This document shows, one piece after another, positions 46,091-54,548 of a stretch of 64,000 bases of DNA; within the stretch, counting starts at the first letter, position 1, and every line of letters starts with the position of its first letter. The notes below the pieces were generated by a model, which was not told the DNA's origin, did not search any database, and saw nothing but the letters and a program-made list of their open reading frames with translations. A program made the translations under genes and the position numbers. The DNA comes from Photobacterium proteolyticum (GTDB lineage Bacteria > Pseudomonadota > Gammaproteobacteria > Enterobacterales > Vibrionaceae), in contig NZ_MJIL01000075.1 of assembly GCF_001939735.1 (NCBI RefSeq), positions 1 to 64,000 of the forward strand, given 5' to 3'.

Positions 46091-47746
46091 ATGAAAAAGA
46101 TCGTTTTATCGGCACTCGCACTTGCGGTTGCAACCGGATGCACAGCCCAAAATTCTGCCCAGGAACCAGCACATGAGTGGGTTCAGGGTCAAGAATATAA
46201 CCTAACCATTCTTCATACCAATGATAACCACGGCAACTTCTGGCAGAACAAATACGGCGAACGCGGTATGGCTGCCCGTGCCACACTGATCAATGAAATT
46301 CGCGCTGAAGTTCAAGCAGAAGGCGGTTCTGTCCTTCTTCTATCAGGCGGTGATATCAACACAGGTGTGCCAGAGTCAGATCTGCAAGATGCAGAGCCAG
46401 ATTTCATTGGTATGAACATGCTAGGTTACGATGCAATGGCTGTCGGTAACCATGAATTCGATAACCCGCTTGATGTACTTGCCAAGCAGGAAGGCTGGGC
46501 TGAATTCCCATTCCTAGCAGCTAACATCTACAAAGATGGCGAACGTATGTTCGATGCGTACAAAATCTTTAACAAGCAAGGCATTAAGATCGCTGTTATT
46601 GGTTTGACAACTGAAGACACAGCCAAAATCGGTAACCCAGAATACATCGGCGGCGTTGAGTTCAGAGATCCTAAAGAAGAAGCCAAGCAGGTTATTGCCG
46701 AGCTAAAAAGCAAGCACAATCCTGATGTGATCATTGCAGCAACGCACATGGGGCACTATCAAGATGGCCAGCACGGATCAAACGCAGCGGGTGACGTGAA
46801 GCTTGCTCGTTACCTGAACGAAGGCGACCTTGACATGATTGTAGGCGGCCACTCGCAAGAGCCTGTCTGCATGGAAGGTCCGAACATGTACAGCAAGAAC
46901 TTCCACCCGGGTGACGCGTGTCAGCCAGATCAGCAGAACGGCACCTGGATTGTTCAAGCGCACGAGTGGGGTAAATACGTTGGCCGTGCTGACTACACCT
47001 TCAAAAACGGTGAGTTCGAACTAAAATCATACGATCTTATCCCTGTTAACCTGAAGAAGAAAATCAAGGTTGACGGCAAGAAAGTTCGTGTCTTCATCCA
47101 AGACGAAATCCCACAAGACAAGGCCGTTTTCGATACCCTGAAGCCATTCCAGGACAAAGGCCAGGCCGCACTTAACGTGAAGATCGGTACTTCCAACGGT
47201 GATCTGGTTGGTGAGCGTAAGATCGTACGTAATAACCAGACAAATCTTGGTCGTCTAATCGCAACAGCCCATAAAGAGCGTGCCAAAGCTGACTTCGCTG
47301 TTATGAACTCTGGTGGTGTTCGCGCCTCTATCGCTGGCGGTGATATCACCTACAAAGATGTTCTGACAGTACAGCCATTCGGCAACATCGTGACTTATGT
47401 TGATATGACTGGTGCCGAAGTTCAGGACTACCTGAATGTTGTTGGTACCAAGTCTAAAGATTCAGGTGCCTATGCTCAGTTCTCCGGTATTACCATGACA
47501 GTAAACGGCGACAAAGTGACTGACGTGAAAATTGACGGTAAAGCACTGAATGTAAAAGACACTTACCGCTTCACCATTCCTTCCTTCAATGCTGCTGGCG
47601 GTGACGGCTACCCGAACATCACTCAGCATCCGGCATTTGTGAACACCGGCTATGTCGATGCAGAAGTACTGAAAGATTTCATCGAATCGAAAGGTACTGT
47701 TGACGTCACTGAATTCCAGCCAAACGGCGAAATTGTCTACAAATAA
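46091..47746 (+). CDS. ushA: 5'-nucleotidase/UDP-sugar hydrolase, predicted lipoprotein
   Basis: The 551-residue protein starts at 46091. The signal ends in a lipobox (VATGC, Cys16), as in the Vibrio lipoprotein 5'-nucleotidases. The N-terminal metallophosphatase domain shows ILHTNDNHGNFW, VGNHEFDNPLD, ATHMGHY and GGHSQEP. The C-terminal domain includes NSGGVRASIAGG and TIPSFNAAGGDGYPN for base stacking. It dephosphorylates extracellular or periplasmic nucleotides so that nucleosides and phosphate can be taken up. The downstream nucleases supply oligonucleotides, so the genes form a logical chain. Confidence 0.92.
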   Translation: MKKIVLSALALAVATGCTAQNSAQEPAHEWVQGQEYNLTILHTNDNHGNFWQNKYGERGMAARATLINEIRAEVQAEGGSVLLLSGGDINTGVPESDLQDAEPDFIGMNMLGYDAMAVGNHEFDNPLDVLAKQEGWAEFPFLAANIYKDGERMFDAYKIFNKQGIKIAVIGLTTEDTAKIGNPEYIGGVEFRDPKEEAKQVIAELKSKHNPDVIIAATHMGHYQDGQHGSNAAGDVKLARYLNEGDLDMIVGGHSQEPVCMEGPNMYSKNFHPGDACQPDQQNGTWIVQAHEWGKYVGRADYTFKNGEFELKSYDLIPVNLKKKIKVDGKKVRVFIQDEIPQDKAVFDTLKPFQDKGQAALNVKIGTSNGDLVGERKIVRNNQTNLGRLIATAHKERAKADFAVMNSGGVRASIAGGDITYKDVLTVQPFGNIVTYVDMTGAEVQDYLNVVGTKSKDSGAYAQFSGITMTVNGDKVTDVKIDGKALNVKDTYRFTIPSFNAAGGDGYPNITQHPAFVNTGYVDAEVLKDFIESKGTVDVTEFQPNGEIVYK

Positions 47747-47758
47747 AAATGATATGTC

Positions 47759-47785
47759 GCCCTGTTAGGGATAACAGGGCTTCTT
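47759..47785 (+). terminator. Terminator between the 5'-nucleotidase and the nuclease gene
   Basis: GCCCTGTTA / TAACAGGGC, loop GGGA, followed by TTCTTTA; 13 bases after the stop. The T-tract is weak, so partial read-through is likely. Confidence 0.75.
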
Positions 47786-47798
47786 TAGGGTGAAAATC

Positions 47799-50700
47799 AT
47801 GAAAAAATCCATTCTCGCACTATCCATCGGTGCTGCAGTTTCATGCAGTGCTCAGGCGAATATCATCATCTCGGAAACCACAGAAAGCTCTGGTTATAAC
47901 AAAGCGATCGAAATTGCTAACACCGGTAGCGAAACTGTTCCACTAACAGGCTATACATTGGCTAAAGCCTCAAATGGTGGTGGCTCTTGGGATAAAACTC
48001 TCGATTTGAGTGCATATACATTAGCACCTAATGAAACTCTTGTTATTGTTCACAACAGTACACAAGAAGGCAAAGTAACTGATGAGCTTATCGCAGCAGC
48101 AGATATTCGAGATGGTGATGTTGCCAACTTCAATGGTGATGATGCGCTGGCTATCTTAAAAGATGGCGTCGAGATCGACGTCATGGGTAAAAAAGATATA
48201 AAAGAGGCTTATAACGCCGATGTAACGCTGCGCCGTACAGATACAACACCTTCTACAACATACGATGCATCTAAGTTTTCTTCTCATGATGGTAGCGATC
48301 ACAGCGATTTTGGTAAGTTCAGCGACGAACCGACTCCACCACCAGAGTCAACCCCTGCGACTATTCAAGAAATCCAAGGTCAAGGCTGGAGCTCTACGAT
48401 CGATGGCATTGACGTACCAAATGGTGTTTATGAATCAGCAGGTTACCACGAAGTATCAGGTGTCGTAACAGCAATTCAGAAAACTGCTCTGGGAAGCGAC
48501 CTGAAAGTCGGTTTCTTCATGCAGGCACCAAGTGATAGTGACGCACTGACTTCTGACGGTATCTTTGTTGAAACAAGCAATATCTCCGAGCTGTCTGTTG
48601 GCTCTGCCGTTACCGTAGTAGCAAAAGTTAAAGAAGACTGGGGCTGGACGAAGCTTGTTAAAGTTGATTCCGTAAAAGTAACAGGTTCCGAAACCGCGCC
48701 AGCAGCAACCGCTCTACGCGTACTGGAATCAGATGAAGACTTTGATTTCACGCTAGAACGTCACGAAGGTATGCTGGTTCAGTTCGACAAAGAATCTGAC
48801 ATGCGCGTCAGCCGCACCTTCGGCTTTGACTTCGGCCCTTATCGAAACAACATGGTGGTTTCGAACGGTCAGGTGAACTTGCATCCTAACCAGAACAATG
48901 CTCCTGCGGTTCACGATTATGACCTAGACAAAAACATCCTTCCAGATACTGATGCTGAGCGCCAAACAGACTGCAATCAGGACAAGCGTATTATTGTTGA
49001 GTCTTTCGATAAAGTATCTAAAGGTACTCACATTCCATGGTACCCAGACTTCGGTAAGGCAAGCGCTGTACCAATGCCTGATGGTACGACAACGACTGAA
49101 GATTATGTCCGTATCGGCGATGTACTAGACGGTTTTGAGGGTGTAGTTACTTACTCATACAACGAATATCGCTTCTTTGTTACCAACGAAGTAACAAAAG
49201 ATAACTTCGTCCGCGAACACTCTGATCGAACTCAAGCGCCTGTGCTTAAAGAAGGTGGCGAGCTGCGTATCGCAACTTTCAACGTGTTGAACTACTTCAA
49301 CTCACCATATGGTGGTGACAGCAACCCCAAAAATGAGAACCGAGGTGCAGAATCTCAAGCAGAATTCGATCTTCAAGGAGACAAAATCGCCCGTGCAATC
49401 GTTGCTATCGATGCTGATATCGTCGGCCTGATGGAAATCGAGAATAATGGCTTTGGTCCAAACTCAGCTGTAGCGCACTTAGTAGAAAAGATCAATGCCC
49501 TTATTGCCGATGAAAAAGATCACTACTCATACGTTGTTGGCAACGAAAGCGATAAATTTGTCGGTGGAGATTCTATTGCCAGCCAGGTAATCTTCAAAGC
49601 AAATAGAGCAACTCTAGATACTTATCGTCTCATTGAAATGCCTCAACAACATGCAGATGCAGTAATTGATGATAAAGGGAAGACTATCGAAGATGGTCAC
49701 AATTATCAGCGTGACACCATCGCACCAACGTTCAGCATCAGCGGCACAGATGAGAAGATTACAGTTGCGGTTAACCACCTGAAATCTAAAGGTTCTAAAT
49801 GTTGGGAAGATGCAGCTCCGGTTGCTGAAGGTGGTCAGGACGGTAAGGACCCAGACAAACAAGGTTCTTGCGAAAACTTCCGAGTATCAGCTGCTTACCA
49901 TCTAGGTCAAGAGCTTGGCAAGATCGATGGTTACAAAATGATCCTTGGTGATTTGAACTCTTACGGTAACGAAGATCCAATCATGGTTCTGACTAACCGC
50001 GACAAAGCACCTGAAGATCATGTCATCAAGGCTGCACGCAATACCTATATTGGTGGTGATAAAAACACACTAGGTACACCACTACACGGCGATGCTGGTA
50101 AGGAAGTTACTGATTCTTACGGCTACATTAACGTTGTTCGCCAGCTACATCCGGATTCATACAGCTACTCTTACAACGATGAAATAGGCACACTTGACTA
50201 CATCCTGGTTACACCAGAACTAGTGAACAAAGTGATAGATGCTACCGACTGGAATATTAATGCCGGTGAATCAACGCTGTTTGAATACGAAAATGAGAAC
50301 AACTGCCTAGATGGTAAATGTTCAACTCGCTTCTCTGATCTATACCGCGCTTCTGACCACGATCCAGCAATTATCGATCTGAAGCTAAATGATAAGGTTG
50401 ATCCAGAGCCACCTGTTGTTGACCCTGAGCCACCTGTTGTGATCCCTGCACCAACAGAACCTAAAAACCCACCAGCAGAGCTTCCGGAAGTACCAGAAGC
50501 ACCTGTTGCAGGCGAGTCGATTAAGGTTATGTTCGATCTAACGGACATCAATGGCACTCCACTTCACGCTGGTGATAAGGCTGTTCTGAACATTGCGAAG
50601 ATTAGCTCTTTCAAAGCAGCGGTAGCCGGTGCAGATACTAGTTATGTAACACTAACGAAAGCAATCATCGAGCAAGGATGGGTAGAGCTTGAAGGTAAAG

Positions 50701-50927
50701 TTTCTGAAGCTGGTGAATTCCAGATGACGAAATCTATCCAAGATGGCGTAACGGGTAATGTTGTTTATGCTACTCCGGCAGAAACAATTAAAGTAGCCGA
50801 AACCAGTGATGATAAGACTCAGCCAGTTGATTCAAACCCTGGTCACAGCCACGGTGGTTCAACAGGTCTATTTGGTCTGCTGTCACTACTAGGTCTTGGT
50901 TTCTTCCGTCGCAAGATGAGCAAGTAA
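47799..50927 (+). CDS. exeM: ExeM/NucH-type extracellular endonuclease with GlyGly-CTERM
   Basis: The 1042-residue protein starts at the ATG at 47799 (AGGGTGA upstream). It has a signal peptide (SILALSIGAAVSCSAQA), a lamin-tail domain (about 22-140, IEIANTGSETVPLTGYTLAK), an OB-like region (about 190-310) and an endonuclease/exonuclease/phosphatase domain (about 480-870). That domain shows LRIATFNVLNYFNSPYGGDS, GLMEIENNGFGP, LGDLNSYGNEDP and SDHDPAIIDL. A proline-rich linker (DPEPPVV repeats) follows. The C-terminus is GGSTGLFGLLSLLGLGFFRR, the tripartite GlyGly-CTERM signal cut by rhombosortase. It resembles V. cholerae Xds and Shewanella ExeM and would degrade extracellular DNA at the cell surface or after release. 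Confidence 0.95.
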   Translation: MKKSILALSIGAAVSCSAQANIIISETTESSGYNKAIEIANTGSETVPLTGYTLAKASNGGGSWDKTLDLSAYTLAPNETLVIVHNSTQEGKVTDELIAAADIRDGDVANFNGDDALAILKDGVEIDVMGKKDIKEAYNADVTLRRTDTTPSTTYDASKFSSHDGSDHSDFGKFSDEPTPPPESTPATIQEIQGQGWSSTIDGIDVPNGVYESAGYHEVSGVVTAIQKTALGSDLKVGFFMQAPSDSDALTSDGIFVETSNISELSVGSAVTVVAKVKEDWGWTKLVKVDSVKVTGSETAPAATALRVLESDEDFDFTLERHEGMLVQFDKESDMRVSRTFGFDFGPYRNNMVVSNGQVNLHPNQNNAPAVHDYDLDKNILPDTDAERQTDCNQDKRIIVESFDKVSKGTHIPWYPDFGKASAVPMPDGTTTTEDYVRIGDVLDGFEGVVTYSYNEYRFFVTNEVTKDNFVREHSDRTQAPVLKEGGELRIATFNVLNYFNSPYGGDSNPKNENRGAESQAEFDLQGDKIARAIVAIDADIVGLMEIENNGFGPNSAVAHLVEKINALIADEKDHYSYVVGNESDKFVGGDSIASQVIFKANRATLDTYRLIEMPQQHADAVIDDKGKTIEDGHNYQRDTIAPTFSISGTDEKITVAVNHLKSKGSKCWEDAAPVAEGGQDGKDPDKQGSCENFRVSAAYHLGQELGKIDGYKMILGDLNSYGNEDPIMVLTNRDKAPEDHVIKAARNTYIGGDKNTLGTPLHGDAGKEVTDSYGYINVVRQLHPDSYSYSYNDEIGTLDYILVTPELVNKVIDATDWNINAGESTLFEYENENNCLDGKCSTRFSDLYRASDHDPAIIDLKLNDKVDPEPPVVDPEPPVVIPAPTEPKNPPAELPEVPEAPVAGESIKVMFDLTDINGTPLHAGDKAVLNIAKISSFKAAVAGADTSYVTLTKAIIEQGWVELEGKVSEAGEFQMTKSIQDGVTGNVVYATPAETIKVAETSDDKTQPVDSNPGHSHGGSTGLFGLLSLLGLGFFRRKMSK

Positions 50928-50946
50928 ACTTAATCTGACTTATCAA

Positions 50947-50973
50947 GGGAGGCATTTAATGCCTCCCTTTTTT
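50947..50973 (+). terminator. Terminator after the extracellular nuclease gene
   Basis: GGGAGGCAT / ATGCCTCCC with loop TTA and TTTTTT, 19 bases past the stop. An in-frame ATG for the next gene lies inside this stem, which supports the later start at 50986. Confidence 0.93.
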
Positions 50974-50985
50974 CTGAGAAAAATT

Positions 50986-51867
50986 ATGAAAAAAACACTT
51001 CTAGCCCTTCTGGCTCTTTCTTGCTTTAGCGCTAATGCTGCCTATGTTCAGGCCCACGATCCCCATGTTGTCGCGCCGTTTTCTGTTACCTGTAAAGCCA
51101 AAGAAGTCGTTCCGCCTGTCGATCCGGGCGAGATTAACAATCCAGACGGTTACTATGATTTGGCCCTTAACAAATCCGGTGACGAACTAAAAGCAGCACT
51201 CAATACCATCATCTCTACCGGGATTAAAAAACTACCCTACTCATCTTCTTCGTTTGATGTATGGGATGCACTAGACATTACCGACGAAGACCCTAACAAC
51301 CCAGATAACGTCATTCTTATCTACACTGGCCGTTCTCAGGCAAAAGGACAAAAAACAGGACAAGGAAGCTTAGGAGGCGACAACTGGAACCGTGAACACT
51401 CCTACCCGAAATCCAATGGTGGTTTCAATAACAAGAGCGCTTATGGCTATACTGACATTCACCACCTTCGCCCGTCAGACGAAACGGTCAACTCTACCCG
51501 TGGTAACCTTGAATACGACTACAGTGAAAACCCAGTAGCCGAGTCACCAGAAAACCGCTACGACTCTGACTCTTTCGAACCACGTGATGCGGTCAAGGGC
51601 GATGTGGCTCGTATGATGTTCTACATGGCCACCCGTTACGAAGGCAAAGACAGCATCACACCAGATTTGGAACTAGTGCCAAGCGTTTTGAACAATGGTA
51701 CGGCACTCGGTAACGTCTGCTCTTTACTAGAGTGGAACAAACTCGATCCGGTTGATGAATTCGAGTCTAACCGAAACACTAAAATCCAGCAGATCCAGGG
51801 CAATAGAAACCCGTTTGTGGATAACCCGCAGTGGGCTGACGAAATTTTTGCCAAAAACTGTAAATAA
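50986..51867 (+). CDS. endA: Secreted endonuclease I (Dns/EndA family)
   Basis: The 293-residue protein starts at 50986. It has a signal peptide (TLLALLALSCFSANAA), a short linker and the endonuclease I domain (about 70-290). Catalytic-region motifs are GGDNWNREHSYPKSNGG, TDIHHLRPSDETVNSTRGN and the later RMMFYMATRYEG. The histidines in REHSYP and DIHHLRP bind the Mg2+ and DNA. Cysteines at about 35, 251 and near the end may pair. It makes double-strand cuts in extracellular DNA for nutrient use, biofilm turnover or limiting DNA uptake. Together with ExeM and the 5'-nucleotidase it completes DNA breakdown. Confidence 0.93.
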   Translation: MKKTLLALLALSCFSANAAYVQAHDPHVVAPFSVTCKAKEVVPPVDPGEINNPDGYYDLALNKSGDELKAALNTIISTGIKKLPYSSSSFDVWDALDITDEDPNNPDNVILIYTGRSQAKGQKTGQGSLGGDNWNREHSYPKSNGGFNNKSAYGYTDIHHLRPSDETVNSTRGNLEYDYSENPVAESPENRYDSDSFEPRDAVKGDVARMMFYMATRYEGKDSITPDLELVPSVLNNGTALGNVCSLLEWNKLDPVDEFESNRNTKIQQIQGNRNPFVDNPQWADEIFAKNCK

Positions 51868-51869
51868 TA

Positions 51870-51903
51870 AAAACAAAGGTCAACCAAGGTTGACCTTTGT
51901 TTT
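51870..51903. terminator. Bidirectional terminator
   Basis: A 16-bp perfect stem AAAACAAAGGTCAACC and its complement with a two-base loop, T-rich on both strands. It lies between endA and the leftward small lipoprotein gene. Confidence 0.93.
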
Positions 51904-51936
51904 ATCTTGCTAAGCTATACGCGAACAAAGACAAAA

Positions 51937-52083
51937 TCAGATACGATCTGTATCTCGAATCATCTCTTTATCGCGATCCTGCCGGTCAGCATACTCATCA
52001 TCGACAGTCGGCTGATAAGACAGATCGTCTGTGGTACTGCACCCTAGTAATGTTAAGCCGAACAGTAAAATTATTATTCTCAT
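51937..52083 (-). CDS. 48-residue small lipoprotein
   Basis: A minus-strand frame begins at 52083 after GGGAAG and ends at 51937. It reads MRIIILLFGLTLLGCSTTDD and continues LSYQPTVDDEYADRQDRDKE to a C-terminal RDTDRI. The lipobox LTLLGC puts the lipidated cysteine at residue 15, leaving a 34-residue acidic and basic mature peptide with no known domain. A terminator ends the transcript 34 bases beyond the stop. Start signal, lipobox and terminator together make it a credible gene. It may be an outer-membrane anchored partner or a stress lipoprotein. Function unknown. Confidence 0.75.
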   Translation of the reverse strand: MRIIILLFGLTLLGCSTTDDLSYQPTVDDEYADRQDRDKEMIRDTDRI

Positions 52084-52534
52084 CTTGTTACTTCCCTTTT
52101 TACTTATGGCAACCTAATACTAGTACATTAACCTGAATAATCCATAAACGACCCTTAACAACGGCAATAAATTGGGTTTTATATAATAAAACCCAATTTA
52201 TTATTTCTCTTTCTGCTCATAAATGAGAAATGCAACACCCATTAATTAAGGGCTTAAGCCATGCCAAACGTTTGCTATTGAAAATTCGTCAAACATAATT
52301 TTTAAAATTCTCATCTAACTGTTTTTATAGGTATTTATACAAAACAAACAGTATTATCCTTTCTTTAATGATGTTTTAAATCAAAGTTCTCATAACATCA
52401 TTTTATCTAATGACAGTAGATTGATGGTGATTATCGATTCTGTCATGACATTATTATTGCCATCCACCAGTTCCCGAATTTCAATGAAACCCGTATTCAA
52501 ACTCTATCAATAGCCAATATGCTCAAGCATGACT
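52084..52534. other. 450-bp AT-rich non-coding region
   Basis: It lies upstream of the small lipoprotein gene and carries its promoter. No other gene or palindrome is supportable until the MITE. Confidence 0.45.
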
Positions 52535-52817
52535 TATACCCAAGCTACCTCAAGATGCTCGTTTCAGCGAGAATTACTTGGCTTGTAGGCTAGGCACCGA
52601 TTAGAAAATCTAGTGGCTCTAAATTAATAATCGGTAACAACGCATAGAAGCCCCTATCTATTTAATAGAACTGGAACTCGCCCTTTGGGAGTGAGCCAGC
52701 GACCCCATTTCTGTGTCAAATAACGTTGAAAGGGAAAGCCATTCCTACCGTCATTTTCCTTGAACTGAGCTCGCTGGTCTCACTCTGAATACTGCATCTT
52801 GAGGTAGCTTGGGTATA
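52535..52817. mobile_element. 283-bp MITE with terminal inverted repeats and 3-bp target duplication
   Basis: The ends are perfect inverted repeats of 24 bp beginning TATACCCAAGCTACCTCAAG and ending in its complement. The sequence ACT flanks both ends (52532-52534 and 52818-52820), as expected for a 3-bp target-site duplication. The interior has no open frame and holds a second imperfect inverted repeat (AGTGAGCCAGCGACC against GCTCGCTGGTCTCACT). It is a non-autonomous element that needs a transposase from elsewhere. Terminal repeats of this type are known to me from Vibrionaceae repeats, but the parent IS family was not identified. Confidence 0.8.
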
Positions 52818-52901
52818 ACTATCGGTGCACTGCTGGCAATCGGTATTCTCACTATCCCGTTGGTAAAGATGAAAATTCGACATCGTTTCGCTAAACCATA
52901 A
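52818..52901 (+). pseudogene. C-terminal remnant of a membrane protein
   Basis: Next to the MITE the frame reads TIGALLAIGILTIPLVKMKI and RHRFAKP, then TAA. This looks like the last transmembrane helix and basic tail of a transporter. Removing the MITE and one ACT copy extends the frame by only a few codons to a TAG, so the gene was already broken before insertion or by other events. Confidence 0.5.
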
Positions 52902-53088
52902 GCCACAAACCTTAAACTTGTAAATTAGACAAATTTAGCAGCACTATTTTAGACAAGTTGAGCTTTCATTTTTTATCAGAGTAAATACTCACTGGCCGAA
53001 ACTTCTGTTCTATCATTTCTAGAAGCTGGACAGTGATCCAGCCTCCGAAAACAGCAGGTTTCTGTTAAATTGAGCTAAGGAGTTGGCT

Positions 53089-54315
53089 ATGAAGAAAGTG
53101 TTTGGGAAGGGCTGCCTGATTCTGTTTTTTATCTGCAGTACCATCGCTTTTATCTATAAAACGGAGCTCCAACAGCTTTATCATACTGTGCGACTGTTCG
53201 ATCAGGATGTCATCGTAGAGAACTTCTCTAACATGAAACGGCTAGCTCCGACAAAAACAGTTGCCGCTTCAGGTATGGTTGACAAACTAGGCCACTCCCC
53301 TTCACCGCTTCCCCAGCACTTTGCCTATAACGACAAGTCAGTTGACATGCAGAACTGGATTCAACGCTCCAGTACAACCGCCCTAGTGGTATTAAAAGGT
53401 GATAGCATCACTTTCGAGGAGTATTACCAGGACACAAATGAGTTTGATCTGCGAATTTCATGGTCAATGGCCAAATCGTTTCTCAGTGCTATATTCGGCA
53501 TTGCCATTGAGGAAGGCCACATTTCAGACTTAAATCAACCGGTCACTGACTATGTGCCCAGTTTAATTGGCTCAGGTTATGACGGTGTCAGCATTAAAAA
53601 TGTCTTACAGATGTCTAGCGGCATCTATTTTAACGAGGATTATGGTGACTTTTTTAGCGACATAAACCGTATGGGCAGGCTCATGGCTTTGGGGGGGAGC
53701 TTCGATGAATTTGCCGCTTCGCTCACTCGCTCGCGCGAGCAAGGTACTTACCTGTCATATGTCAGTATGGACACCCATGTTATCGGTATGGTGTTGCGGG
53801 CAGCGACGGGGAAACCTATCGAAGAGTATTTTAATGACAAGCTGTGGTCAAAATTACACACCGAGCGCGAGGCTATTTTTATCACCGACAGTACCGGTGA
53901 GCCTATGGTATTGGGTGGGCTAAACCTTATCAGCCGAGATTACCTACGAATGGGAAAACTCTATCGCGATCACGGCCAGCTTAATAATCAACAGATCATT
54001 CCAAGCCAATGGATAGAGCAGAGCATTACGCCTGACGCTCCCCACCTCATGCCCGGCAAAAGAGAAAATTCAAATACACATTGGGGCTATGGTTATCAAT
54101 GGTGGATCCCCGAAAATGTCAATCAAGAGTTTTTAGCGATTGGCATCTATGGCCAATATATTTATATTAACCGCTTAGCTGATGTCGTCATTGTAAAAAA
54201 CAGCGCAGATCTTACGTTCATGAATAATAGCTATGAGAGTATGGATTACTCTCTCGCCGCATTTAGGGCTATCGCCCATTCATTGTCTGGCAATGTTATC
54301 ACCCAAGCAGAATAG
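53089..54315 (+). CDS. Serine-beta-lactamase-fold hydrolase (class C-like)
   Basis: The ATG at 53089 follows AAGGAGTT. The 408-residue protein has an N-terminal membrane anchor or signal (GCLILFFICSTIAFIYKTEL) and a beta-lactamase/transpeptidase domain. The SxxK motif is SMAK in RISWSMAKSFLSAIFG, and the tyrosine motif is YVSMDTHVIG. The C-terminal HWGYGYQWW replaces K-T-G. This group (EstB-like/6-aminohexanoate-dimer-hydrolase-like) hydrolyses esters, amides or lactams and is usually not a resistance enzyme. Natural substrate unknown. It stands alone. Confidence 0.87.
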   Translation: MKKVFGKGCLILFFICSTIAFIYKTELQQLYHTVRLFDQDVIVENFSNMKRLAPTKTVAASGMVDKLGHSPSPLPQHFAYNDKSVDMQNWIQRSSTTALVVLKGDSITFEEYYQDTNEFDLRISWSMAKSFLSAIFGIAIEEGHISDLNQPVTDYVPSLIGSGYDGVSIKNVLQMSSGIYFNEDYGDFFSDINRMGRLMALGGSFDEFAASLTRSREQGTYLSYVSMDTHVIGMVLRAATGKPIEEYFNDKLWSKLHTEREAIFITDSTGEPMVLGGLNLISRDYLRMGKLYRDHGQLNNQQIIPSQWIEQSITPDAPHLMPGKRENSNTHWGYGYQWWIPENVNQEFLAIGIYGQYIYINRLADVVIVKNSADLTFMNNSYESMDYSLAAFRAIAHSLSGNVITQAE

Positions 54316-54426
54316 TATTGCAATAACGACTTGATATACGTATACGCGACTGCGGTACGCTATAAAATACCCAAAGGAAAATAATGTTAAGGAAAATAGC
54401 TAGCTCTCTGTCGATTTATTAGGAGT

Positions 54427-54516
54427 GTGGTCATTACCATTTCGTTTTTTGCCGCACTGTCATTATGGGCCTTGTCGCTACAGCAAGGCAAAAAGCAAGA
54501 GGTGGCCTTGGCCTAA
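54427..54516 (+). pseudogene. Short C-terminal fragment of a transporter-like membrane protein
   Basis: From 54427 the frame reads VVITISFFAALSLWALSLQQ and GKKQEVALA, then TAA. It is a final membrane helix with a polar tail, as in major-facilitator carriers. No upstream frame connects to it. This may be a deletion scar. The rest of 54316-54548 holds nothing identifiable except a Shine-Dalgarno for the next gene. Confidence 0.4.
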
Positions 54517-54548
54517 AAGCGCACCTCCAATAGTTAAAGGATATAGCT

